From: Acidobacteriota bacterium
GTDB lineage: Bacteria > Acidobacteriota > Thermoanaerobaculia > Multivoradales > JAHEKO01
NCBI GenBank assembly: GCA_027296385.1
Contig: JAPUJD010000051.1
Span: 1-25,771, forward strand
Length of the DNA stretch: 25,771 bases
Direction of reading: 5' to 3'
Every line of letters starts with the position of its first letter. Position 1 is the first letter of the stretch. The notes below the pieces were generated by a model that worked only from the letters and a program-made list of their open reading frames with translations, did no database searches and was not told the origin of the DNA. This document shows, piece after piece, positions 15,791 to 24,003 of this stretch. Both the position numbers and the translations under genes were made by a program.

Positions 15791-16785
15791 CGTGGTGCCA
15801 ACTCGGCCATTCTCGCGTCGAGCCAACGCCAGAACATTTCCTCTGGAATGGCGCGCAGCGGCAGCTCGGCCAGGGGTAGGTCGAGGCGCCCCAGTAACTT
15901 GACGCGGTCCTTGGCAGTGGTCAAGAGGAAGTCCGCGGTGCTCTCTTCGAAGGCTGCCGTGATCTCGCGCAGAGTGTCCGGCGGATAGTCGTGATGGTCG
16001 GGGAACACCAAGGCTCCCAGGACGTCGAGGTCGAGGCGCCCGACCGCGCTTTCGAACTCTTCCGGTCGCGCGATGCCGGAGACGAGCAGTACGCGGCTGC
16101 CTTCGGCCACTTCTTCGCCGGTGATGCGGCGTGGCGCATCGAATCGCCGCTCGCAGCCGAAGGCGCGGCCCGCGAAGCCGACGGACTCGAGCTCCTTGCC
16201 GACCGCCTCGGCGTCGCCTTGGGTACCGCCGCTGAGCAGGATCGCGTCGGCGTGCACACTGGCGGCCAGGGGTTCGCGCAGCCGACCGCTCGGCCAGAGT
16301 CGCCCACCGCCCAGAGGGTCGGATGCCGGCAGGACCAGCAAGTCGACGTCGCGCGCCAGGGCGAGGTGTGAGAAGGCGTCGTCGAGGATGAAGACGTCGG
16401 GCGGCGGGTCGAGGCGCTGCATGGCCACTCGCCCTGCCGCGTAGCGCTCGGGGCCCACGACGACCGCGGCGCCTGGTACTTCACCGGCCAGCAGGACCGG
16501 CTCATCGCCGGCCAGCGACGGCCCGAGCAGCGGCCCCTCGCCAATACTGACGACGCGGACCTGTTGGTCTCGCCGGCCGTAGCCACGCGATAGGATCGCC
16601 ACGCGGTAACCGGCCTCGACCAGGTGGGCCGCCGTGGCGGCCGTGAGGGGCGTCTTGCCGCTGCCTCCCCAATGCAGGTTGCCGATACTGACCACCGGGC
16701 GAGGCAGATGGAGCCGTCGACTCGCCCACCAGCGTCGCCGTAGCCGATGCGCGGTGCCGTAGAGCCACTGCCAGGGCGAGCTCAC
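15787..16785 (-). CDS. lpxK: Tetraacyldisaccharide 4'-kinase
   Basis: 332 aa, the usual LpxK length. An N-terminal helix region is followed by PVVSIGNLHWGGSGKTP, with the Walker A loop at about 38-45, then AILSRGYGR, a GDEPVLLA segment and FILDDAFSHLALARDVDLLVL, all hallmarks of LpxK. A FPDHHDY motif (about residue 255) and LTTAKDRVKL close the protein. It phosphorylates the 4' position of the disaccharide-1-phosphate precursor to give lipid IVA at the inner membrane. GTG start overlapping the waaA stop (GTGA), and its own stop overlaps the lpxL-type start. Gene order waaA-lpxK-lpxL follows the biochemical neighbourhood of Kdo2-lipid A synthesis. Confidence 0.95.
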   Translation of the reverse strand: MSSPWQWLYGTAHRLRRRWWASRRLHLPRPVVSIGNLHWGGSGKTPLTAATAAHLVEAGYRVAILSRGYGRRDQQVRVVSIGEGPLLGPSLAGDEPVLLAGEVPGAAVVVGPERYAAGRVAMQRLDPPPDVFILDDAFSHLALARDVDLLVLPASDPLGGGRLWPSGRLREPLAASVHADAILLSGGTQGDAEAVGKELESVGFAGRAFGCERRFDAPRRITGEEVAEGSRVLLVSGIARPEEFESAVGRLDLDVLGALVFPDHHDYPPDTLREITAAFEESTADFLLTTAKDRVKLLGRLDLPLAELPLRAIPEEMFWRWLDARMAELAPR

Positions 16786-18032
16786 TTCATGGCCTCGGCC
16801 AGCAGAGGCTCGACCACCTCGAGGGTCCGCTGCACCGCTCCCCGGTTGGCTGCGACGAGTGCGCGTCCCTTGGCGCCGAGGGCTTTCAGGGTTGAAGTGT
16901 CCCCCCGAGCCCGAGCGAAGAATTCGCCAAGAGCCGCCGCGTCGGCAACCCGCTGCCAGGCCGCCGCTTCGTCGAAGACCCGAGCCATATGGCGGAAGTT
17001 GTGCATCGACGGCCCGACCGCTACGGCCACCCCGTGAACGGCAGGCTCGAGTGGGTTGTGGCCGCCGGTCGGGACCAGCGTGCCGCCGACGAATGCGGCC
17101 GCTGCTAGCCGGTAGAGTGCGGCCAGCTCGCCGAGGCTGTCGAGCAGCACGACGTCCGGTCGCGCGTCGTGGGTCAGCTCGGAGCGCAGAGCGAGGTCGA
17201 AACCGGCCTCGCCGACGAGCGCGCCCGCCTCGCGCCAGCGCTCCGGATGGCGCGGGGCGAGCACTAGGAGGCTGTTGCCGCCGCCACCAGCTCGAGCGAA
17301 GGCATCGAGGACCAGCTCCTCTTCGCCGGGCATGGTCGATCCGGCCAGGAGCATGGGTCGGCCGGCGGCGGCCGCCTCGAAGAGAGCCTCGACCTCGGGC
17401 ACGGGGCTCGGGACCGGGGCGTCGAACTTGAGGTTGCCGGTGACCGAGATCCGCTCTGCCTCGACGCCGAGCGCGAGCAGTCGATCGCGGTCCTCGCCGG
17501 TCTGCATGGCGAAGCGATCGATCGACCCGAGAAGAGAGCGCGCGAACCGGGGGAAGCGACGTAGGCGGCTGAAGCTGCGCTCGCCCAGCCGCCCGTTGAC
17601 CACGACGATTGGCAAGCGCCGGCTACGTACATGGCGCAGCATGAGCGGCCAGTAGTCTCCCTCGACGAGCATGACGGCGCGCGGCGAGAAGCGGTCGAGA
17701 AAGCGCCGGATGGCGAAGGAGAGATCAAAAGGCAGGTAGGCCGTGGCGGCGCGATCGCCACTCAAGGCGGCAGCCTGTTGCTTCCCCGTCGGCGTCACCG
17801 TGGTGATGAGCAAAGGCCAGTCGGCCGGCAGGGCGCGGGCCATGGTGGCGCCGACTCGCGCCTCGCCGACGGAGACGGCGTGAATCCACAGTGGACCCGC
17901 GACGGGTTCGCCCTCATAGCCGCCCAGTCGCCCCCGGAGGGTCGGTAGATAGTGTCTGCCGCGGCGCAGCAAGAGCACGGGGCCTGCCACGACGAGGGCC
18001 AAGGCCAGGGCGGTCTGATAGAGGATCCACAT
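16782..18032 (-). CDS. waaA: 3-deoxy-D-manno-octulosonic acid (Kdo) transferase
   Basis: 416 aa, close to the usual length. An N-terminal membrane segment (about 5-22) precedes WIHAVSVGEARVG (49-61), in which Glu57 corresponds to the conserved acidic residue of WaaA. The Rossmann-like C-terminal half carries LAGSTMPGEEE and GGTLVPTGGHNPLEPA, the GT30 donor-binding signature. It transfers one or more Kdo residues from CMP-Kdo to lipid IVA on the inner face of the inner membrane. Mono- or bifunctionality is not predictable here. First gene of the minus-strand lipid A block, divergent from the sigma factor gene over 157 bases. A TATACT box at about 18062-18057 lies in that gap. Confidence 0.95.
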   Translation of the reverse strand: MWILYQTALALALVVAGPVLLLRRGRHYLPTLRGRLGGYEGEPVAGPLWIHAVSVGEARVGATMARALPADWPLLITTVTPTGKQQAAALSGDRAATAYLPFDLSFAIRRFLDRFSPRAVMLVEGDYWPLMLRHVRSRRLPIVVVNGRLGERSFSRLRRFPRFARSLLGSIDRFAMQTGEDRDRLLALGVEAERISVTGNLKFDAPVPSPVPEVEALFEAAAAGRPMLLAGSTMPGEEELVLDAFARAGGGGNSLLVLAPRHPERWREAGALVGEAGFDLALRSELTHDARPDVVLLDSLGELAALYRLAAAAFVGGTLVPTGGHNPLEPAVHGVAVAVGPSMHNFRHMARVFDEAAAWQRVADAAALGEFFARARGDTSTLKALGAKGRALVAANRGAVQRTLEVVEPLLAEAMK

Positions 18033-18056
18033 CGGCGGGTCAAGCTTCGCGCCGCG

Positions 18057-18064
18057 AGTATAAT
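18057..18064. promoter_or_regulatory. Divergent promoter island (TATAAT on +, TATACT on -)
   Basis: The plus strand has a perfect TATAAT at 18059-18064, and the overlapping complement gives TATACT toward waaA. This is the most AT-rich spot in a GC-rich gap. Neither side has a convincing -35 box (plus: only a weak GGTCAA-like stretch; minus: TGCGAC-like at about 18 bases). It could drive waaA, the sigma operon, or both. The plus-strand start would leave a leader of about 120 bases before the sigma gene. Confidence 0.4.
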
Positions 18065-18189
18065 CGCTCGAATCTAGGGGGCTCGTCGCAGCGATCCAGG
18101 TGGTCGAGGCGATGAGCGAAGGATGCCAAGCCCCTGGCTGCTAGACGCTTCCTGCCGTTCGAGCGTAGGAGATGATGGAGATCTGACCC

Positions 18190-18837
18190 TTGCCAACCCT
18201 TGTTCACTCCGCCACCAAAGAGCGCGCTCGGTTCTCCGAGCTCGAAGACCGTGAGCTACTGCTTGCGTTGGCCGACGGCGAGGAGGCTGCTCTAGACGAG
18301 CTGATCGATCGCAAGAGTGCCCCGTTGTTGCAGCTGGTCTGGCGCGTCGTCGGCGACCGCGAGGACGCGCGCGACATCGTGCAGCTGACCTTCTTGCGGG
18401 CGTGGCAGCATCGCGAGCGCTACGATCCGCGCTTCAGTCCCAACACCTGGCTCTATCGCATCGCCACCAACCTCGGCATCGATCTGCTGCGCTCGCGCAT
18501 GGCCAAGAACCGGCGGCGCGAGCCCGTCCGGAGTCACTTTGTACGTCTCGCGGATCTGCGGCGGTCCAGCGTGGGAGAGCTCGAGGATCGGGAGGTGACG
18601 AGCATCCTGCACGAGCTCGCAGACGCGTTGAGCGAGCGCCAGCGGGCAGTCTTCGTCCTGCGAGAGGTCGAGGGCCTGCCCTCGGCCGAGGTCGCAGAGA
18701 TCCTCGGCTGCCAAGCATCAACGGTTCGCAACCACTTGTTTTCGGCCCGTAAGATCCTGCGTCGTGAGCTGGTCCGACGCTACCCTGAATACAGCGCAGG
18801 ACTGCGGCGTCGGGGCAGCATCGAGGGCACGCCGTGA
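18190..18837 (+). CDS. ECF-type RNA polymerase sigma factor
   Basis: 215 aa. Region 2 (about 42-104) contains DARDIVQLTFLRAW and NTWLYRIATNLGIDLLRSR. Region 4 (about 143-195) has LSERQRAVFVLREVEGL, then a helix-turn-helix AEVAEILGCQASTVRNHLFSARK. There is no region 1.1 or 3, so it is an extracytoplasmic-function factor of the RpoE-like kind. It would direct RNA polymerase to a dedicated promoter set when released by its anti-sigma factor. The TTG start is supported by GGAG nine bases upstream (18177-18180); the preceding ATG in that leader is followed almost at once by a stop. The gene overlaps the anti-sigma gene (GTGA) and heads the pilus/secretion gene series. Target promoters are not visible with confidence. 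Confidence 0.93.
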   Translation: MPTLVHSATKERARFSELEDRELLLALADGEEAALDELIDRKSAPLLQLVWRVVGDREDARDIVQLTFLRAWQHRERYDPRFSPNTWLYRIATNLGIDLLRSRMAKNRRREPVRSHFVRLADLRRSSVGELEDREVTSILHELADALSERQRAVFVLREVEGLPSAEVAEILGCQASTVRNHLFSARKILRRELVRRYPEYSAGLRRRGSIEGTP

Positions 18838-19364
18838 GCTGCTTCGACTGGCCGCGGCTGCTCGAGCATCGCTTCGATGGCGACCTCGAGACGCCGCGGG
18901 AGTGGCCTCGGGCGCGTCGGCACTTGGAGAGTTGCGAAGCTTGCAGCCGCGAGGCGGCCACCGTGGACCCGACGCTGGTCTTCCGCCACGCGGCTGCCTG
19001 GTCGCCCGACCCGGCCGAGGCCGACGCCGTGCGTCTGGCGGTGCGGGCACTGCGCCGAACCGCTGCCTTGTCGGCCAGCGTGGCCGCCGGCCGCTCGGGT
19101 TCGGGGACGCGCCGAGGACGCCAACGCCTCGTTTCCGCCGTCCTCTTTGCCCTGGTGCTGGCATTGATGCCCGGCCGTCCGGCACGTCGTAGCGTCGAGC
19201 GCGCCGAACCGGCCCCACCCGCTTTCGCAGCCAGGATTGTGCCCGGCGAAGGACTCACGGCTCCAGCGATCGAGGGAGTCGACCGACCCCAAGCACGTGT
19301 CTACGAGTGGGCGGCCGACGATCTGTCGGTCGTGATGGTCGTCGATGAGTCCCTGGACGTTTAG
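18834..19364 (+). CDS. Putative membrane anti-sigma factor (zinc-finger-like)
   Basis: 176 aa. The N-terminal half has HLESCEAC, an H-x3-C-x2-C arrangement (His30, Cys34, Cys37) typical of ZAS-type anti-sigma domains that clamp an ECF factor in the cytoplasm. A single short hydrophobic stretch (about 99-113) follows a basic patch, so the remaining 60 residues would be periplasmic. They end with DDLSVVMVVDESLDV, a tail I have no assigned function for. GTG start overlapping the sigma stop means coupled synthesis, usual for sigma/anti-sigma pairs. The 3' end overlaps the next gene by 20 bases. The first acidic residues and the early position of the motif agree with a cognate role; regulated proteolysis versus conformational release cannot be deduced. 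Confidence 0.78.
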   Translation: MSCFDWPRLLEHRFDGDLETPREWPRARRHLESCEACSREAATVDPTLVFRHAAAWSPDPAEADAVRLAVRALRRTAALSASVAAGRSGSGTRRGRQRLVSAVLFALVLALMPGRPARRSVERAEPAPPAFAARIVPGEGLTAPAIEGVDRPQARVYEWAADDLSVVMVVDESLDV

Positions 19365-20112
19365 CGCCGGCAGCCCGCGGCGGCAGTCCGCCATCGTGCC
19401 GCGGTACTGGCCGGTGATGCTCTTGCTGTGGACCGGCACAGCGGCGCTCGCGGGGCAGCAGGCCGCGGACGCGAGAATCGGTGGCCCGGCGGCGGCGGAA
19501 ACCCTGGTGACCGAGATGTACGTGCTCAAGTATCGGCCGGCGACCGGTGCCGTTGCCGAGGTCGAGGGCTTGCTTTCGGCTCACGGTTCAGTCGAGCTCC
19601 TGCCGCGCGGCAACATACTGTTCATCCGCGACTCGAGAGGCATCGTAAGAAGGGCCCTGGCACGCTTACGAGATTACGACCAGCCGTTGCGCCGGGTGCG
19701 GCTAGAGATCCAGATCGTCCGCGCCGGTGGCCCACCGACGCCCGGCATGCCAGGCCGGCCGCAGTTGCCGGCCGAACTCGCCCGCCGCTTGCGCGAGCTC
19801 CTACGCTTCGAGACCTTCATCCTACTGGGGCGGACCAGGCTGGAGATGCTGGAGGGCGAGCAAGCCTCCTACCAGTTCGGCGGCGATTATCGGGTGGAGT
19901 TCGAGCTCCGTGCGTTGAACTCCAACGGCCAATTGCGACTGCAGGACTTCGTCGTCAGTCGTGGGCGAACGGTGGATTCTAAACCGCTGATCCACACCAA
20001 CCTCAACTTGATGCTCGAACGGCCGATGGTGCTGGGTCTGGCCCAGACCGAAGCCAGCGAACAAGCCCTGATGGTGGTCCTGACCACCCACTTGATGGAC
20101 GGGGCTGAGTGA
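19345..20112 (+). CDS. Small periplasmic protein with secretin N-domain-like segment
   Basis: 255 aa. A basic N-terminus and hydrophobic stretch (about 21-36, ending ALAGQ) suggest export. Residues 58-113 (YVLKYRPATGAVAEVEGLL, then ILFIRDSRGIVRRALARLRDYDQP) have the alternating pattern of the secretin N / NolW-type repeat, in which a beta-alpha-beta-beta-alpha unit ends with D-x-P and a strand of the RLEIQIV type. The remainder (114-250) is beta-rich and ends in VLGLAQTEASEQALMVVLTTHL, faintly like the strand that closes a secretin barrel. It is far too short to be a full secretin (usually over 500 residues). ATG start within the anti-sigma gene; the stop overlaps the GspF-type start. It may be a pilotin-like or secretin-interacting part, or a signal-sensing partner of the anti-sigma factor. 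Assignment is tentative. Confidence 0.6.
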   Translation: MSPWTFSAGSPRRQSAIVPRYWPVMLLLWTGTAALAGQQAADARIGGPAAAETLVTEMYVLKYRPATGAVAEVEGLLSAHGSVELLPRGNILFIRDSRGIVRRALARLRDYDQPLRRVRLEIQIVRAGGPPTPGMPGRPQLPAELARRLRELLRFETFILLGRTRLEMLEGEQASYQFGGDYRVEFELRALNSNGQLRLQDFVVSRGRTVDSKPLIHTNLNLMLERPMVLGLAQTEASEQALMVVLTTHLMDGAE

Positions 20113-21332
20113 GCATGCAGTTCGTCTGCCGGGTCGGGACCGCTGAGGGCGTGGTGACTCAGAGCGTCCGCGAGGGCCAGGATGCGGCTTCGCTGCGCGA
20201 CGATTTGGAGAAGAAGGACCTACATGTTTTCGAGATCCGCCGCCGGGGACTGTTGGCCAATCTGAGCCTGCCTTTCGCCGGTGGCGGCAAGCAGAAAATC
20301 CCAATCCAGCAGCTCCTGATCTTCAACCGGGAGTTGGTGGCGCTGCTGCGCTCGGGCCTGCCCCTGCTGCAATCGCTCGAGTTGCTCAAGGACCGACCCG
20401 AGGACGAGGGCTTTCGCGAAGTCTTGAACGAAGTGCGCGACCAGGTCAAGGGCGGCGAAGCGATGTCGGTGGCGTTTGCTTCCTTCGGTGACCGCTTTCC
20501 CCCTCTCCTAGCTCCCACCCTCGAGGCCGGCGAGCGCAGTGGCGAGCTGGAACGGGTGCTCAAGCGATTCGTGCGCTACCAGCAGCTGGTGCTCGAAACC
20601 CGCAAGAAGGTGATCTCCGCTCTCATGTATCCGGCCGTCCTGATCTCACTTTCTCTGGTGCTGATCCTGGTCATGACGGGCTACGTATTGCCCAACTTCG
20701 GCGATTTTTTTGCTGGCCTCGGCGCCGAGCTACCCCTTCTCACCCGCGTCGTGATGACGGTAGCGGACTTCCTGCGGACCCACGCGATCTGGCTCGTCGG
20801 TGGCGCTGTCCTCGGACTGGGCGCCTGGCGCCAATCGGGCCGCACCCAGAGCGGCCGGCGCCTCATCGACGGCTGGAAGCTCCAGATCCCCTTCGTCGGC
20901 ATCGTCTTCGAGCGCATGGCGATCTCGGAGTTCTGCCGGTCGCTGTCGACCCTGCTCGCCGGCGGCATCCCGATTGTGCCTTCGCTCGAGACCAGCGTTC
21001 GCGGGGTGGGCAATGCAGCGATACGCGAGCGCTTGGCGCCGCTCCCGGCGGCCGTTAGGGAGGGCGCGTCGATGGCCGACGGTTTGCGCAGCACCGGGGT
21101 CGCCGAGAACCTGATGATCGACATGGTCCAGGTCGGCGAGACGACGGGAGCCTTGGACCAGATGCTCTCTGACGTGTCGGACTTCCTCGACGAGGAAGTG
21201 GAGACCCGAATGCAACGCGTTCTCGGTTTGATCGAGCCGGCGATGTTGGTCATCATGGCGACCCTGGTGGCGCTCTTGCTGACCGCCGTGTACCTGCCTA
21301 TGTACAGCCTGTTAGGAAAGATTTCGGTGTGA
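20109..21332 (+). CDS. Type IV pilus / type II secretion inner-membrane platform protein (PilC/GspF)
   Basis: 407 aa, the family's usual size. An N-terminal cytoplasmic region (REGQDAASLRDDLEKKDLHVFEIRR) leads to two T2SSF domains. The first contains FNRELVALLRSGLPLLQSLELL and PPLLAPTLEAGERSGELERVL, the second SEFCRSLSTLLAGGIPIVPSLE and DMVQVGETTGALDQML. Membrane helices lie after each domain and at the C-terminus (MLVIMATLVALLLTAVYLPMY). It sits in the inner membrane, contacts the assembly ATPase and passes pilins into the growing filament. Start is the GTG overlapping the upstream stop, or the ATG two codons later. Followed by the only sizeable gap in the operon (78 bases). Confidence 0.95.
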   Translation: MSMQFVCRVGTAEGVVTQSVREGQDAASLRDDLEKKDLHVFEIRRRGLLANLSLPFAGGGKQKIPIQQLLIFNRELVALLRSGLPLLQSLELLKDRPEDEGFREVLNEVRDQVKGGEAMSVAFASFGDRFPPLLAPTLEAGERSGELERVLKRFVRYQQLVLETRKKVISALMYPAVLISLSLVLILVMTGYVLPNFGDFFAGLGAELPLLTRVVMTVADFLRTHAIWLVGGAVLGLGAWRQSGRTQSGRRLIDGWKLQIPFVGIVFERMAISEFCRSLSTLLAGGIPIVPSLETSVRGVGNAAIRERLAPLPAAVREGASMADGLRSTGVAENLMIDMVQVGETTGALDQMLSDVSDFLDEEVETRMQRVLGLIEPAMLVIMATLVALLLTAVYLPMYSLLGKISV

Positions 21333-21356
21333 GGAGAAGTGACGAAGCTGAGGTGT

Positions 21357-21372
21357 TGGCACCGTACTTGAG
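21357..21372 (+). promoter_or_regulatory. Degenerate sigma-54-like element upstream of the assembly ATPase
   Basis: TGGCAC, CGTAC, TTGAG: the -24 element is perfect and the -12 element begins TTG at the right spacing, but the nearly invariant GC is GA. It lies in the only sizeable gap of the operon, 38 bases before the gspE-type start. Treat as a weak candidate. Confidence 0.22.
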
Positions 21373-21410
21373 GGTGCGTAGACCGCAGCCCTGCTGCCGA
21401 TAGGGAGACG

Positions 21411-23048
21411 ATGAGTGTAGAAGAGCAGATCCCCTTGATCGACACCGCCCAGGACCTTGCGGTTCCGGGCGCCGCGGATTTGCGGCGGGCGCATGAGCTC
21501 GCCGATCGTCACGGCCTCGACTTTGTCGACATAGCGGAATTCAAGATCGACAACGACCTGTTTCGCTCGATTCCGTTCGATCTCATGCTGCGCTACGATT
21601 TCGTCCCGCAAGAACAGCTCGCTGGGCGGCTGGCAGTGGTCATGGCCGACCCCACCGACGTCGCCCGGCTCGACGAGCTCGAGCTGCTACTCGGGCAACC
21701 GGTAGAGGTCAGGGTCGGAACGCGAGCGGGAATCGGCGAGATCCTCCAACGCTCGGAAAGCGCTCAGCGTGTGCTCGACGAGGCGACCGAGGGTTTCAAG
21801 CTCCAGCTCATCGGCGAAGGCGAAGAGGGCGAAGAAGTTCTGTCGATCGACCGCATCAGTCACGATACCAGCCCCATCATCAAGCTGGTCGACTCGACGA
21901 TCTTCAACGCCATCCAGCGCCGTGCCAGTGATATCCACATCGAGACGCGCGAAAACGAAGTCATCGTCAAATACCGCATCGACGGGGTGCTCTACCAGGC
22001 GATGGAAGCGATCGACAAACGGCATCACCAGACCGTGATCAGCCGCATCAAGGTCATGGCCGAGCTCGACATCGCGGAGAAGAGGATCCCCCAGGACGGT
22101 CGTTTCAAGCTCCGTTTCGAGGGCCGCACCATCGACTTCCGCGTCTCGATAATGCCCTCGGTGCACGGCGAGGATTGCGTCATCCGCATCCTCGACAAGG
22201 AATCGATGAACAAGGAGTTCAAAAGCCTGCGTCTCGACATCCTCGGTTTCGATCTGGAGACGATGCGCAAGGTCCGCAAGTTCATCCGCGAGCCGTATGG
22301 CATGGTGCTCGTCACCGGCCCCACGGGCTCTGGCAAGACGACCACCCTCTACGCCTGTCTGTCCGAAATCCAGTCTTCGGAAGACAAGATCGTGACGATC
22401 GAGGATCCGGTGGAGTACCAGCTGACCGGCATCACCCAGATCCCGATCAACGAGAAGAAGGGCCTGACCTTCGCTCGAGGGCTGCGCTCTATTCTGCGCC
22501 ACGATCCCGACAAGATCATGGTCGGCGAGATCCGCGACGAGGAGACCGCCCAGATCGCGGTGCAGTCGGCTCTCACGGGCCATCTGGTCTTCACCACGGT
22601 GCACGCGAACAACGTGATCGACGTCCTGGGTCGTTTCCTGAACATGAAAGTCGACCTCTACAACTTTGTCTCGGCGCTGAACTGCGTGCTGGCCCAGCGC
22701 CTGGTGCGCAAGATCTGCAACGACTGCCGACGCGAGGTCGAAGTCTCGCCAGATCTTCTGGAGGAGAGCGCTCTCGATCCGGTGCTGCACGGCAACAAGA
22801 CCTACTATGAAGGCGCCGGGTGTTTGGAGTGCAACGGCACCGGATTCTTCGGTCGGACGGCGATCTCCGAGCTGCTCGACCTGTCCGACCGCATCCGCGA
22901 GCTCATTCTCGAGCGGCGCCCGGCTTCCGAGATCAAGCGTGCGGCGCACGAGGAGGGGATGGCGTTTCTGCGCGAGTCGGCGCTGGAGAAGGTCTTCGAG
23001 GGAGTCACCACGCTACGTGAGATCAATAAAGTTACCTTCGTGGACTGA
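21411..23048 (+). CDS. Type IV pilus / type II secretion assembly ATPase (PilB/GspE)
   Basis: 545 aa. N-terminal GspE_N-like domain (about 20-120), then the secretion ATPase core: SDIHIE (173-178), Walker A GPTGSGKTTT (303-312), Asp-box with TIEDPVEYQ (329-337), Walker B-type ILRHDPDKIMVGEIRDEET (361-379), His-box TGHLVFTTVHAN (389-400). A tetracysteine zinc motif follows, C-x2-C at Cys436/439 and Cys471/474. This is the extension-type hexameric motor, not a PilT retraction motor, which lacks the zinc motif and the N-domain. It powers pilin or pseudopilin assembly from the cytoplasmic face through the PilC/GspF platform. ATG preceded by GGGAGACG. The 3' end overlaps the PilM-like gene. Confidence 0.96.
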   Translation: MSVEEQIPLIDTAQDLAVPGAADLRRAHELADRHGLDFVDIAEFKIDNDLFRSIPFDLMLRYDFVPQEQLAGRLAVVMADPTDVARLDELELLLGQPVEVRVGTRAGIGEILQRSESAQRVLDEATEGFKLQLIGEGEEGEEVLSIDRISHDTSPIIKLVDSTIFNAIQRRASDIHIETRENEVIVKYRIDGVLYQAMEAIDKRHHQTVISRIKVMAELDIAEKRIPQDGRFKLRFEGRTIDFRVSIMPSVHGEDCVIRILDKESMNKEFKSLRLDILGFDLETMRKVRKFIREPYGMVLVTGPTGSGKTTTLYACLSEIQSSEDKIVTIEDPVEYQLTGITQIPINEKKGLTFARGLRSILRHDPDKIMVGEIRDEETAQIAVQSALTGHLVFTTVHANNVIDVLGRFLNMKVDLYNFVSALNCVLAQRLVRKICNDCRREVEVSPDLLEESALDPVLHGNKTYYEGAGCLECNGTGFFGRTAISELLDLSDRIRELILERRPASEIKRAAHEEGMAFLRESALEKVFEGVTTLREINKVTFVD

Positions 23049-24003
23049 GCGGCTGCTCGGGATAGACCCCCGACCTGTGCCGCCGCACGTCTTCGCGCTG
23101 GACGCCTCGGCGCTCGCATATGGCCGCTTCGTCCGTGCCGAGAGCGGCTTTGAGGTCGAGGACCTCTCGCGCCGCGAGCTGCCCGAGGGATTGTTCGCCG
23201 ACGGGCCGCTCGGCGGACCGATGCACGACCCCGGCCTCTTCGAGCCCGTGCTCGGAGAGCTCCTCGAGAACGTCGAGGGCTCGGTCTCGAACGCTTCGCT
23301 GATACTGCCGGATGCGTGGTTGCGGGTGGCCTTCACCGAAATGAGCGATGTGCCTTCGCACGGCGCCCGGCGCGACGAGGCACTGCGTTGGAAGCTCAAG
23401 CGCCAGGTTCCTTTCCGGGTCGAGAAGCTTCGGCTCGAGAGCATCGACGTGACGCCGCTTCCGTCTCAGGAGGAAGGCCAGAGGCTACTGTTGGGTTTCG
23501 CCCTCGACGCGGTGCTGAGCCAGGTGGAAGATGCCTTCGCCGATTGCGGCGTGCGGATCGGCCGCATACTCAACTCAAGTCTGGCAACTGTAGACGCGGT
23601 ACAAGAGGTCGTCGAAGGCGTCGATCTGGCGGCTGTCGTGCTGGTGTCGGCCGGCGGCTACAGCCTGACCTTCACCGAACGCGGTGAGCCGTTGCTGCAT
23701 CGCTTCCGAGCCTTGGACTCAGGGCTGGCAGGCGACGCCGCAGCTCGGCTCGTTTTGCGAGATCTGAAGCTGACGCGGACGTTTCTCCAAGAGCAGCTCC
23801 CCGGGCGCGAGCTCGCCCGCGTACTGCTGATCAGTGAAGCGCGCCAGCAAAGGTTCTGGCTCGACAGCCTGGAACAGGGCTTGGGGCAGGTGCCGGTGGC
23901 GCTGGGGCGCGAGCAGCTGCCGCTGCGAGGCCGCGTTCCAGACGTCTCGCCGGCGCTTCTGGCGCCGATGCTCGGGGCGGCCGGTTGGGAGATTGCGGGA
24001 TGA
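23017..24003 (+). CDS. pilM: PilM-like actin-fold protein of the pilus/secretion alignment complex
   Basis: 328 aa if started at the GTG at 23017; the GTG at 23077 would shorten it by 20 residues. The earlier start keeps the LLGIDPRPVPPHVFALD lead-in, which I judge part of the protein, and overlaps the ATPase gene by 32 bases. The fold is that of PilM/GspL-cyto: an initial strand-turn (FALDASALAYGRF) that is a weak form of the FtsA/actin phosphate-1 motif, a DEALRWKLKRQVPFRVEKL segment (typical E-x-x-x-W-(E/K)-x-K-x-x-(I/V)-P-F of PilM), and a second actin-like half with LVSAGGYSLTFTERGEPLLHR. It is cytoplasmic and docks on the PilN N-terminus. The nucleotide-binding motifs look eroded, so ATP binding is not assured. 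Stop overlaps the PilN-like ATG (ATGA). Confidence 0.87.
   Translation: MRSIKLPSWTERLLGIDPRPVPPHVFALDASALAYGRFVRAESGFEVEDLSRRELPEGLFADGPLGGPMHDPGLFEPVLGELLENVEGSVSNASLILPDAWLRVAFTEMSDVPSHGARRDEALRWKLKRQVPFRVEKLRLESIDVTPLPSQEEGQRLLLGFALDAVLSQVEDAFADCGVRIGRILNSSLATVDAVQEVVEGVDLAAVVLVSAGGYSLTFTERGEPLLHRFRALDSGLAGDAAARLVLRDLKLTRTFLQEQLPGRELARVLLISEARQQRFWLDSLEQGLGQVPVALGREQLPLRGRVPDVSPALLAPMLGAAGWEIAG

Noticed and set aside
18190..21332. A full secretin (PilQ/GspD) in the operon
   Set aside because: The only secretin-like protein is 255 residues and cannot form the pore; the true secretin may lie beyond the window end.
21687..22949. 420-residue open frame antisense to the assembly ATPase
   Set aside because: It mirrors codon-biased GC-rich coding sequence; composition is His/Asp/Val-rich with no recognisable domain, while the opposite strand has all ATPase motifs.
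22807..23016. Upstream extension of the PilM frame to the ATG at 22807
   Set aside because: It overlaps the zinc-motif end of the ATPase gene and is Ser/Arg-rich shadow sequence.
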